DNA of 64,000 nt from Paragordius varius (lineage: Eukaryota > Nematomorpha), in the NCBI GenBank assembly GCA_964247055.1, contig OZ176056.1:2294001-2358000 (forward strand), read 5' to 3'. Positions 1 through 12,900 of the stretch are shown piece after piece (the first letter of the stretch is position 1; the number at the start of each line of letters is the position of its first letter). The notes under the pieces are model-generated. The model worked only from the letters and a program-made list of their open reading frames with translations, did no database searches and was not told where the DNA came from. The translations under genes and the position numbers were made by a program.

Positions 1-870
1 AAAACTTTGGGGGTAAATTGGAATTGATTTATTTTAACATGTATCAATCACATAACTTAATTTTATTTTTGAATTGAATTATAAAAAATTTGAATATAGG
101 TGGTTTTCGAGGGTAAAAACTTGGGGTAAATATATTAGCATTTGATTTGATTTATTTTAACATGTATCTATCACAGTTGTATGTTTAAAAAGTTTACTTT
201 ATTAAAATACGTATTATGTAATCACAGTTTAACAATATTATCTGGGTAAACTTATTAAGTTTATTTTTGAATAAATTATATTTGAAAGGTAAAAAAAACT
301 TTGGGGGTGGTTTTTGAGGGAAAATATATTAGCATTGATTTGATTTCCACATGTATTAATCACATAACTTAATTTTATATTTGAATTGAATTATGAAAAA
401 AAAATTTTTAGCGTAAATGTATTAGCATTTTATTTGATTCTAATATGTATCAATCACAGAACTTACATGTTAAAAACTTTAATTCTTAAAATAAACGTTA
501 ATTAATCACAAATTCGACTTATAAATTGGTTCAATTATACATTTTTAAATATGTTTTATTTAATCACAGTTTTAACAAAATTACTTGGGTGAAATATAAA
601 TTTTATTTTTGAATGAATTGAGTTATGATGAAAAAGTTTGAAAGGTAACAAAAAACTTTGGGGGGTGGTTTTTTGAGGGTAAATATATTAGCATTTGATT
701 TGATTTTAACATGTATCAATCACAGAACCTAACATGTTTAAAAATTTATTTTCTAAAAATATGTTTTAATCAATGACAGATTATTTGACAAAATAACGTT
801 TTTTGGCTTATGGTTCAATTATACATTTTAAATGTTTTATTTAATCACATTAACAAAATTTTTGTTTATT
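1..870. repeat. degenerate tandem repeat in the ADAM intron
   Basis: The motif ACATGTATCAATCACA recurs near 40, 160, 345, 445 and 710, and AAACTTTGGGGGTGG recurs near 298 and 654 (about 356 bp apart). Units mix a G-rich part (GGGTAAATATATTAGCATT) with an ATCACA part. The array continues past the left edge of the window. No coding content seen. From 870 to 1229 there is only AT-rich intron ending at the exon acceptor. Confidence 0.6.
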
Positions 871-1229
871 TTTATTTTTGTGGTTTTTGGATTTTTTAAG
901 GGGTGAGAGTAGATATTTTTTGGGTTTTAGGGTTTGAATTAGTTTTGGTATCAATATATTTACTTCATTTCAATCAATATCACATTTTTTAGAAAGGAAC
1001 AATTTTAAATTAGTGTTGACCCATTTTATCAAATAACTATTAATAATTATTAAATTTTTTTATAAATGAATTTTTGGTCTTCCAACAATATACAAAATTT
1101 TCGAATTAGTATATAAAAAATTCTCTTAAATTCACTTTATAAAGATGCTAAAAAATATTTGTCTTTTATGTTTTGACTTTTTAATTATTATTATAGTATA
1201 TATTTGCCAAATTTATTATTCCAATTAAG

Positions 1230-3891
1230 GTCTTACCTTGCAACGAAATGGTCAGCATGTTCCCTACAATACCTGAGTTATAGCATAGCCCGTGGGATGG
1301 ATGCTTGTCTCATGAATAAACCAGACCGTGTTTATGATACACCAATGTGTGGAAACGGTTTCTTAGAACCTGGTGAGGAGTGTGATTGCGGACTTCCTGA
1401 GGTTTTTTTTCAAATTTTGTCGGATATCGGTAAAAAATGAGTAAATTTTGTTTGAAAAATGTTTTTTTTAATAAAAGAAGTTGTTATTAACTAATTTAAA
1501 ATGTGTGTGGAAACGGTTTTTTAAAACCTAATGAGGAGTGGGATTGCGAACTTCCTGAGGTTTTTTGAAAAAAAATGAGTATTTTTGTCGGAAATTGGAA
1601 TAAAATGGGAAAATATTGTGAAAAAATCATTTTTTTAAAAAAAGAGAAGTTTTTGTTAATAACTAATTTAAAATGTGTGTGGAAACGGTTTCTTAGAATC
1701 TGGTGAGGAGTGTGATTGCGGACTTCCTGAGGTTTTTTTCTCGAAAAAATAATGAGTATTTTTGTCGGAAATTGGTAAAAAGGGAAAATATTGTTTTTTT
1801 TAGATTAATAAAAGTTTTTGTTAACTAATTTAATATGTATAAACTAAATTTTGTTGAAATCTGTAAAATTAAGGAAATTATGTTAGAAATTGGTAAATAA
1901 TTGATTTTTTAAAGTATAATGAAAATTTTATTATAAAAAATTTTTTTTAAAAAAATGAGAAGTTTTTGTAACTAATTTAAAATTTGTGGAAACGGTTTCT
2001 TAGAACCTGGGGAGGAGTGTGACTGTGGATTACCTGAGGTTTTTTTTCTAAAAAAATAGAAAGTAAATTTTGTCGGAAAATGGTGGTAAAAAATGGAAAG
2101 TTTTGTGTGAAAATATGATTTTTTGAAAAAAATGAAAAGTTTTTATTAACTAATTTAATATGTGTGAACTAAATTTTGTCGAAATCTGTAAAATTCAGGA
2201 AATTATGTTAGAAATTGGTAAATAATTGATTCTTGAAAGTACAATGAAAATTTTATTATAAAATGTTTTTTTAATAAATGAAGTTGTTATTAACTAATTT
2301 AAAATGTGTGGAAACGGTTTCTTAGAACCTGGCGAGGAGTGTGATTGCGGACTTCCTGAGGTTTTTTTTTTCGAAAAAAATAAAAAGTAAATTTTATCCG
2401 AAATTGGTGGTAAAAAATGGGAAAATATTGTAAAAAAATAAGATTTTTTTAAAGAAAAGTTTTTGTTAACTAATTTATAATGTATGTGGAATTAGTTTTT
2501 TAAAATCAAGAGAGAAGTGTGACTGCGGATTTCCTGAGTTTTTTTTTCGAAAAAATGATAAGTAAATTTTGTCCAAAATTTTGTCGGAAAATGGAAAAAT
2601 ATTGTGGAAAAATATTTTTTTTTAAAATAAAGACAAGTTTTTAACTAATTTAAAATGTGTGGAAACGGTTTCTTAGAACACGGTGAGGAATGTGATTGCG
2701 GACTTCCTGAGGTTTTTTTTTCGAAAAAAAAATAAGTAAATTTTGTCCAAAATTAGTGGTAAAAAATGGGAAAATATTGTTTTTTTAGAATAATAAAAGT
2801 TTTTATTAACTAATTTAAAATGTATAAACTAAATTTTGTCGAAATCTGTAAAATTAAGGAAATTATGTTAGAAATTGGTAAATAATTGATTCTTGAAAGT
2901 ATAATGAAAATATTGTGAAAAAATCATTTTTTTAGAATAATAAAAGTTTATATTAACTAATTTAAAATGTGTGGAAACGGTTTCTTAGAACACGGTGAGG
3001 AATGTGATTGCGGACTTCCTGAGGTTTTTTTTTCGAAAAAAAAATAAGTAAATTTTGTCCAAAATTAGTGGTAAAAAATGGGAAAATATTGTTTTTTTAG
3101 AATAATAAAAGTTTTTATTAACTAATTTAAAATGTATAAACTAAATTTTGTCGAAATCTGTAAAATTAAGGAAATTATGTTAGAAATTGGTAAATAATTG
3201 ATTCTTGAAAGTATAATGAAAATATTGTGAAAAAATCATTTTTTTAGAATAATAAAAGTTTATATTAACTAATTTAAAATGTGTGGAAACGGTTTCTTAG
3301 AACCTGGTGAGGAGTGTGATTGCGGACTTCCTGAGGTTTTTTTTCTAAAAAAATAAGTAAATTTTGTCCGAAATTGGTGGTAAAAAATGGAAAAATATTG
3401 TAAAAAATGATTTTTTTTAAAAAAAGAGAAGTTTTTGTTAATAATCAATTTAAAATGTGTGTGGAAACGGTTTTTTAAAACCTGGTTAGGTCAAAATTTC
3501 TGTCATTATATTTCCATATTTTCATAATTTATAATTAATGCTTTCTTTATAATAAGCTTTTCTCGTTAATTTAATATATTATATGATAGTTTTGTCAAAA
3601 TAAATGTTGCAATGCTAAAACATGCAAACTCGCCATCAATGCCACGTGTGCTACAGGCTCGTGTTGTAATTTTTACACATGTCAGGTATTATAATTTTTG
3701 CGAAAAATATATATATATATATATAATTTTGAACATTTTATTTAAATCTTTTTGAAAAAAAGTAAGGGAAATTTTACAGTAAAAACTGAAATTATATACG
3801 GACAAAATGTAAAGACAAATTTTTTTTCTCATACTTTTTATATCATGATTTTTTTCAATATACCTCTCATTGTTTAAAATGGCAAAGTGAA

Positions 3892-3923
<32 letters not shown>

Positions 3924-6900
3924 AACTGAATCAATTCTATATTTTACAATTGTAACTAAACAGCTTATATATATATATATATATATGAAAGACTAAGGTA
4001 CTAAAAAGTATGGTTGTCTTTATAAAAAAAATATTTGACTTTATTATTATTATATAGCAATTATAACTCAGCTAAAATTATATAAATTTATTATGAATTT
4101 TCGATTACTACAAGTAATCTTTGTCAAACTTAGAAAATAAAATTAAAATATAAACAAACTAAAATTCATTTTTTATACGTTTTGTCCGTACATAATTTCA
4201 ATTTTAACTGTAATATACTTTTTATATTCATTGCCTAATATAGATTAGACCAGCAGCTAGTTTATGTAGACCTTCTCAGGGTATTTGTGATTTACCTGAA
4301 TACTGTGATGGAAGGACAGAAAACTGCCCTCTCGATACTTTTGTGGCAGATGGGCACCCGTGTTTAACACGATACCAGTATCAAAGAGTTAATGGTATTT
4401 TATTCGATCTTGATTTTGATTTAAATGTGGTGTATTTTTATGTGATGATTTACGTTATAAAATTTTGATTAGTTTTTTAGTTTAATAGTGCGAATAAAAA
4501 TTATTTATATTAATATAAATATTCATATAAATAATTTATTTACAAAATATAATAAAACACGATAAAAATAGACAAGTTTCGAAACTCAAGCAATTAAAAG
4601 GTAACACATGACAGGTTTAAACAAAAAGTTCATGATTTTAGTGTTAAACAATTTTATCTAACGGGTATAATATAAAGATTAAAAAAATTTACAACTTAAC
4701 ATAAAATATGCACAAAAGAAACCAGTTAAAAAATATATTTTAAATTTATTTCTTTACTATATTCATTTAACCAAAATATCGTAAAATTTTAAGTAAATTT
4801 GATATTAAAACGGATTTTCGACCCGGTAAAATGATAAAAAAATATTAAATAAAATTAAGAATAATAAAATTGATCGGCCTGGTATTTATAAAGTTTATTG
4901 TGAATGTGGAAAGAGCTATATTGGTTGTAGAAAAATTATTACATTAATACCAAGCTTACCTGAAAAATTTCAGCATAAAAAATAGTTCTATTGCTAAAAA
5001 TGCTTTGAACTATGGGCACGCGCTTTTAATTATAATGATATAGAAGATTGTATCCCTTATAACCAATACATGGAGAAATTATTAATGAATCAATTAAAAT
5101 TTTATAAAATAGTACACAAACACCTTTAATCGAGAGGGTGGGTACATTTAAACCATAATTGGAAAAAGCGTTTTAAATAGTTTTTACGTGTGAAGTGCAT
5201 TTTCACACATACATTTTTAGTTGCTTAATATTATTTTATAATGGAACTCAATTTTGAGTTCCTAAACTAGTATTCTTATTGTGATTTATTATGCTTTGCT
5301 TTTTAATAAATTATTTTTTAAACAAATTCTTCAGAAAGCAAATAAATAAAATAATACCGTTATTGAAACAAAAAGTTCTCTTAATTTTTTTCGCAAATAC
5401 ATCAACTATTATTACTAAAACGAATGGTACGAAAATTTTTTCGGTTGAAACTAGATACGTATATATTAAAGAGATTTAATTGATTTTATAATTTTGTTTT
5501 ATAATTTGGAGAGATTGTGTAATATAATCTAAATTATTATATATAAAAAAATATGGAAAAATATTAAAACGAATGGGGGCATGCTTTGACAGAAAATTTA
5601 ATGGCTAAGATACATGCTCATTATAATCTTGCAAAACTTTTCACCCAACTTTTACTAATGCATATTATTTTGATTTAAAACGCAAAAACTTTTATTCTCG
5701 TAAAAATCGCAAAAAAAGTTTGGTCAAGCATCGACCAAGTTTTTTGTTTTTCACCTTTTTCCTTAAAAAAATATTTTATGATAATTTTGTTTTTGAATAT
5801 CAATCTTTTGCCCCCCATATAGCACCTCATTTGGATTCTGAAACGTTGGAATTTAAAGTTCCCAAGCCTGATGTCCTATCAAACGCTGCCAGGCATAAAT
5901 ATGAAAAAACGCATTCAACAACAAATAATAAAGATAATGTAGGCAATGTTAATGTTGGAAATGGTTTAACACAAAGCATGCATGATAGAAATGTTGGTAT
6001 TGGTATAAACAATGTCTTTTCATTTAATCGAAATGCTGGGAAAAATCAGTTGGATGCCTGGGATGAACATGAAATTATGTCCTCCACAGATTTGAGTGAT
6101 TCCTTGACTGTAAAATTTTAATTTAATTAGAGTTTTTCGGTTTTTAGCTTTTTGATTAGAAAATGTTTTTTAAATTTTATATACAAAACATAAACTGTAA
6201 AAGGCTTATAATTTATAAAAATATATATGTCGATTTTTGTTTGTATCTATAGAGGAAAATAATTAGTCTGTAAATTTTATCGTAACTCAAAACTATGGTT
6301 TATTAGAAAAAAATCCAGTCAAACATTGTTTTCCCATAAAAAAATGATGGTTTTTAACTTTTTTTTTGATGTCTAAATTATAATTTTTTCAGATCTTAGC
6401 GATTCCTTGACTGTAAATAAGTTAGTTAAGGATTTTTTGTTTTTTGATTAGACAATGTTTTTTAATTTTGTAGAAAAAGGCTAATAATTTTTTGATAAAT
6501 TATGTAAATTTTTATTAAAATTTCTCTGTAAATTTTCTCAACTATGTAAGAAAAAAATCCAGTCAAACATTGTTTTCCCATAAAAAATGATGGTTTTTAA
6601 CTTTTTGTTAATGTCTGATTTTTAATTTTTGCAAAAAAAATTTATTTTTGCCCAAATAAATAGCTTATAATCTGATATTTAAACTTTTTTGCGTTTAAAA
6701 GTAAAATCTTTTTGGTAATTTAATAGTTGTATACATGAATATTTTTCGAATTAATTTTCAGTCTCAAATATATACTTTTGTTTTGTGAAAAACTCATGAA
6801 ATAACAATACACTAAAATTTTAAATATTAGTGATGTGATTCAACAATAAAAATAAAATACTGATTTTTTTATAATTATTTTTTTTAATCCTTAAACGACA

Positions 6901-9900
6901 AAATTTTCCAAACCGTTATTTAATATATTAAAATAGAAAAATATCGTTGTCTTTATAAAACGATAACAGTTTTTTTATTTTTAAGCTGTAAATTTTAAAA
7001 TTTTCCTCTAATAAATATATTTAACGTTGAAAACATTTTATTAGCATATAAAAATTAATATTTTATATGTTTAGAATACTGAAATGGATCAATATGCATA
7101 TAAAAAGCCTCCCGAATTAACATTTTCTCGTTCTGGCACTGGAAAACGGGTTTTAGGGGCTATCGATGAAAATTATGGTATGTTTTAAAAAAAATATTAT
7201 ATTTTTTCCAGTTTAAAAACCTAATTGGGTAAATTTACAAAATTGGTATTTAATAATTTTGAATTTTAATAAATAAGAATCATATTACTTAGATTATATT
7301 TTTTTAATTTTCAAATTAAAAATTTAATAATTTTGTAATATCCCTTGTATGGGGTTAAAATTGTTATTTTTGCAATTATATCCAATTAATGTTTTATAAT
7401 CTTATTTTTTATATACTTAGTTATAAATAGGCCATTATTTATCCTTATAATTGAATATTATGTTATTTAATAAAATATAAGCGAACAATCTCGCATTAAA
7501 ACTATTTTTTAGTATTTAATTTTTTATTTTTTTTCAAAATAAAATCCCCTTCAGAACTCTGCAAAAATTTGTATACTAATAAGTGTTCAGTTTTAAAAAT
7601 AACATTTTTAAAAAATATTTATGTTTTCAAAATTTTTTAGAATTAATATTACTTTTTCCAATAAACTTTGATAGTAATATCTCCTTTTTTTAATATAATT
7701 ATTATGTCCAATATTTTTTATTATTATGATTATTTTTAAATTTACTTACTACTTTACATAACTATATTTCTAAAATTACAACATAAAAATTTTGGCATTT
7801 AAATTTAATGCTTTTTAAACTTTAATAGTAATATCTCTTTTTTTAATATAATTATTATGTCCAATATTTTTTTATGATTTCGATTATTTTCTTACAACAC
7901 TATTTTGTAAAATTACAACATGACAAAGTGCATTTAATTTTAATATTTTTTTCAATAAACTTTGATAGTAGTATCTCCTTTTTTAATATAATTATTATGT
8001 CCAATATTTTTTTGTGATTTTAATTTTATTATTTTAAATTTCCTTAGTAATTTGCAATCACACCAACACTATATCTCTAAAATTACAACATAAAAATTTT
8101 GGCATTTAAATTTAATGCTTTTTTCAATAAACTTTGGTATCTACTTTTTTATAATATAATTATTTTTTTCCAATATTTCTTCTAATTTTATTATTTTAAA
8201 TTTCCTTCCAACTTTGCACAACACTATTTTGTTTACAACATTGGAAGCAACAATACTTTTTTAAAAAAACTTTGATAGTATCTACATTTTTTAATAAAAT
8301 TATTTTTTTTACAATATTTTTTATAATATTTATTATTTTTAAATTTCCTTACACACTTTTCACTATTTCTAAAATTACAACATAAAAATGGCATTTAAAT
8401 TTAATGCTTTTTTCAATAAACTTTGATAAAACTATTTTTTAATATAATTATTATGTCCAATATGATTTCGATTATTTTAAATTTCCTTTGTACTTTACAA
8501 TTACATCAAAACTAATTCTTGAGAATTACAACATTGGAAGCAACAATACTTTTTTTAAAAAAACTATCTCTTTTTCAATATAATTATTTTTTCCAATACT
8601 TTTTTTAATTTTTATAAGTTTCTTACAACACTATTTTGCAAAATTACAACATGAAAAATGGCATTTTTTATTGTTAATTTGTTTCACTTAGAACTGTACA
8701 AAGATGTTTATGCCCGTGGTCATTGTTGGTCCGGTCAATGCAATAGTTTCGCCCGACAATGTAAACTTTTGTGGGGCCCTTCGGGGAAAATGGCTGTCCC
8801 AATGTGCTTTAAACAAAATGCTTTTGCTGATAAAACGGTTCGACAAAGAGCTAAACGACAATCTAATGTAATTTTTTTTAATTTTCTATAAATATAAACA
8901 ATTAATAAAGTAAAAACCATAATATATATTTTGTTTTAAATAATCTTTTTTTTACCTTGAATGATATATTTTTAAGTATATTGAGTATAAAACTGGTAAA
9001 ATTACATTTTATAAACAAAATGGCACTCTTCATGTGTTTCAAACAAAATGCTTTTGCTGATAAAACCGTTCGACAAAGAGCAAAACGCCAATCGAATGTA
9101 ATTTTTTTAAAAAACTGAATTGAGTTTTATAAATAAAAATTAATTTTTTATAAATTTAAACAATTAAAAAAGTAAAAACCATAATATATATTTTGTTATA
9201 AATAATCTTTTTTATTACCTTGAATGACATATTTAGTATATTGCGTATAAAACTGAAATAATTACATTTTTTAAAGTAAATGTCACTCTTCGTGTCTTAA
9301 TTAAAATGCTTTTGCTGATAAAACTGTTCGACAAAGAGCTAAACGACAATTGAATGTAATTTTTTTTGAAATAAAAATTTAAGCAATTAATAAAGTAAAA
9401 ACCTAATATATATTTTGTTATAAAATAATCTTTTTTTTTACCTTGAATGATATATTTAGTATATTGAGTATAAAACTAGAATAATTACATTTTATAAACA
9501 AAATGGCACTCTTCATGTGTCTTAACTAAAATGCTTTTGCTGATAAAACCGTTCGACAAAGAGCTAAACGACAATCGAATGTAACAACTTTTTTTTGAAA
9601 TTAAATTAATTTTTATAAAAATTTAAGCAATTAATAAAGTAAAAACCTTAATATATATTTTGTTATAAAATAATCTTTTTTTTACCTTGAATGACATATC
9701 TAGTATATTGCGTATAAAACTGGAATAATTACATTTTATAAAGTAAATGGCACTCCTCATGTGTCTTAACTAAAATGATCTTTTGCAAAAGGGTTTGACA
9801 AAAAGCTAAACGACAATCGAATGTAATTCTTTAAATAAAAATTAATAATTTTTATAAATAATTAAAGTAAAAACCATAATATATATTTTTTTACCTTGAA

Positions 9901-12900
9901 TGATATATTCAGTATATAAAGATTAAAACTAGACTAATTACATTTTATAAAAAAAATGGCACTCTTCATGTGTCTTAAACAAAATGCTTTTGCTGATAAA
10001 ACTGTTCGACAAAGAGCTAAACGACAATCGAATGTAATTCTTTTAAGATAAAAATTAATTTTTTATAAATTTAAACAATTGAAAAAGTTAAAATCATAAT
10101 ATATATTTTTTTACCTTGAATGACATATTTAGTATATTGCGTATAACACTAGACTTATTACATTTTATAAAAAATGGCACTCCTCATGTTCCTAACTAAA
10201 ATGCTTTTGCGGATAAAACTGTTCGACAAAGAGCTAAACGACAATCGAATGTAGTTTTTTTTATAAATTTAAGCAATTAAAAAAGTAAAAACCATAATAT
10301 ATATTTTGTTATAAAATAATCTTTTTTTTTACCTTGAATGACATATTTAGTATATTGAGTATAAAACTGGAATAATTACATTAAGAAAATGGCACTCTTC
10401 ATGTGTATTAAACAAAATGCTTTTGCTGATAAAACTGTTCGACAAAGAGCTAAACGACAATCGAATGTAATTTTTGAAATAAATTAAAGTTTTATAAATA
10501 TAAGCAATTTATAAGTAAAAACCATAATATATATTTTGTTATAAATAATCCTTTTTTTGGCCTTGAATGATATATTTAGTATATTGCGTATAAAACTGGA
10601 ATAATTACATTTTTTAACTAAAACGCTCTTTTGAAAAGGGTTTGAAAAGGAACGAAACGACAATTAAATGTAACTCTTTTTTTGATCAAAGATGTTAACA
10701 TATTAAAAATAAAATATTTTTTTGGAGGTAACTCTTTTTTTGTAAAAAATATAAATTTTTAAAGTAGAATATTTTTATGGTAATTTTTCCTTGATTTATT
10801 TTGATTTTTCTTCTATAAACACTTTTGCTGATAAAACGATTCGGCAAAGAGCGATACGACAATTATATGTAACTCTTTTTTTAAAAAAAAATAAATAAGA
10901 GTTGAATATTATTGAGGACAGTACATATTAAATATTTCTTTGGTATCTATAAAATCATATTTACACTAAAATAATTATATTAAGACTAAGAACATTTATA
11001 AGGGTTGTTATTTCACACTATAATTGGGCAATATGCTACACGCTAGTGTATGGAAAAAACTACAAAATGTTGAATAAAGAATTGTTTTCTTTCTTTTTTC
11101 CATACACTCGTGTGTTGCAAATTGCCCTACTATAGTGTGAAATAAGTAACCTTTAAAATTTATACTGTAATCAAAAGGCTTTAATAGATTTTCTGTGATT
11201 ATGAAAAATATTATTTTTCTATTGACCATGTATTTATTTAGATTGAGTTTAATACTAAAGTATAATTACATTTTATAAACAAAATAGGCACTCAAAAGAT
11301 AAAATAAATAACAAGTAAAGGGCTAATATTTTTTGTATAAAACGAAAACCATAATTTATAAACCATTTTGCTATTATAATCCGTTTGAGGTTGTCAAATA
11401 TCAAATAAAAATCTAAATTGGTATCTTCACAATCTATTTATTTTTACAATATTTTATAGATTAGTTTTTAATATAAAAATTGGGGAAAATATGTCTTTAT
11501 ATGCCGAAAAATATTTTACTTTTTATCTATTATATCTATTTAGTATTTCTAAATTCAATTTTCACCGATTAAAACACATAAAAGCCGGGTTTTCAACCAA
11601 GGGAAAAAATAAGGATCACTTGTATCGTTTTCTTCATATACAAAAAATATATTCTACAGTTAATATACATATTAATTTTTTAATATTTAAAACACAGAAA
11701 GAAGCCGAAAACCCAAAAAATAATTTTTATAATAACACGTCATTGTTGGCACAAACCGCCAATTATTCTAATCGATATCGACAAAGGACACAAATTAAAT
11801 CTGCCATTAATAATGATAATAAATTTTTATTAAAGTCAAATTCTACATTTTTTGCATCGAAAATAACGGAAAAAAGAAATGTAAAAACGGCACCTGGTCG
11901 ACCTACTCAACATTCTAATGGGGATTGTGGATACAATATTATACGTGATGAATATACCTCTTGTCCCAAAGAGTAAATTTTTTATTATTCAATTAATTTT
12001 TTTTAAATTCTGAGGATTTTAAAATTCGTTATTTAAATTTATAACACTAGACAACAAATATTTCTATATAATGAATCGGAGGTCCGTATACGGACCGCGT
12101 GTTGGACACCCCTGCTATTAAAATAAAATTTTGAATATAAATATAAAGCAAAAAATTTCATTCATATAATCATGTATCCTTAATTTTTTCCCATAATAAG
12201 TTTATCAATTTACATCTTTTCATAAAATATTGATTTTTTATGTTTAATATTTATTTATGTAATTGCACTTTAAAAACGTTACATTATTGAATAATTTAAA
12301 CTAAATTAAGGTAATTATCTGGTTTAAACTTTTAAAAACCAATATAAAAATCAAGGTTGGGCGATAATTTATAAATTTTAGTAATAAAAGCCAACACATC
12401 TTATGATTTTGATCAAATGAAATTTACTAATTATTGAAATTATACGGACAAAATGTATAAATATAAAGACAAAATTTTTTTTCAAAAAACTAACTTTTTT
12501 AAACCTTAATTTATCCTATAAAAATCATTTAATTACATACGTAAAATACATAGTTGATTCTGCTAATTTGCATTTCTATATTATACTTTGTAGTTTAAAG
12601 CAATGAGTTATATTAAAAAAATCATGATTTAATAAGTAGGGGGTTGTCTTTAAAAAAAAAAATATTTGTCTTTATACTTTTAAATTTTGTCCGTATAATT
12701 TCAATATTGCTTATCAAAATATATTTTTAAAGAATTTTAATATTTAAACAATCATATTTATATAATTATCCAAATATTGGGTTATTAGATTTACTGAAAT
12801 ATATTGTTTTTTTTCGTCAGTGAATATATGTGCGGTCGTTTACATTGCGTTAATGATGCCGACCGATTGGCTTATGGCGAAACATCTGGTAAAAAAGAAT

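Noticed and set aside
12078-12094. Palindrome GGTCCGTATACGGACC
   Set aside because: Lies in a hAT-like element end within an intron; no operator role is plausible.
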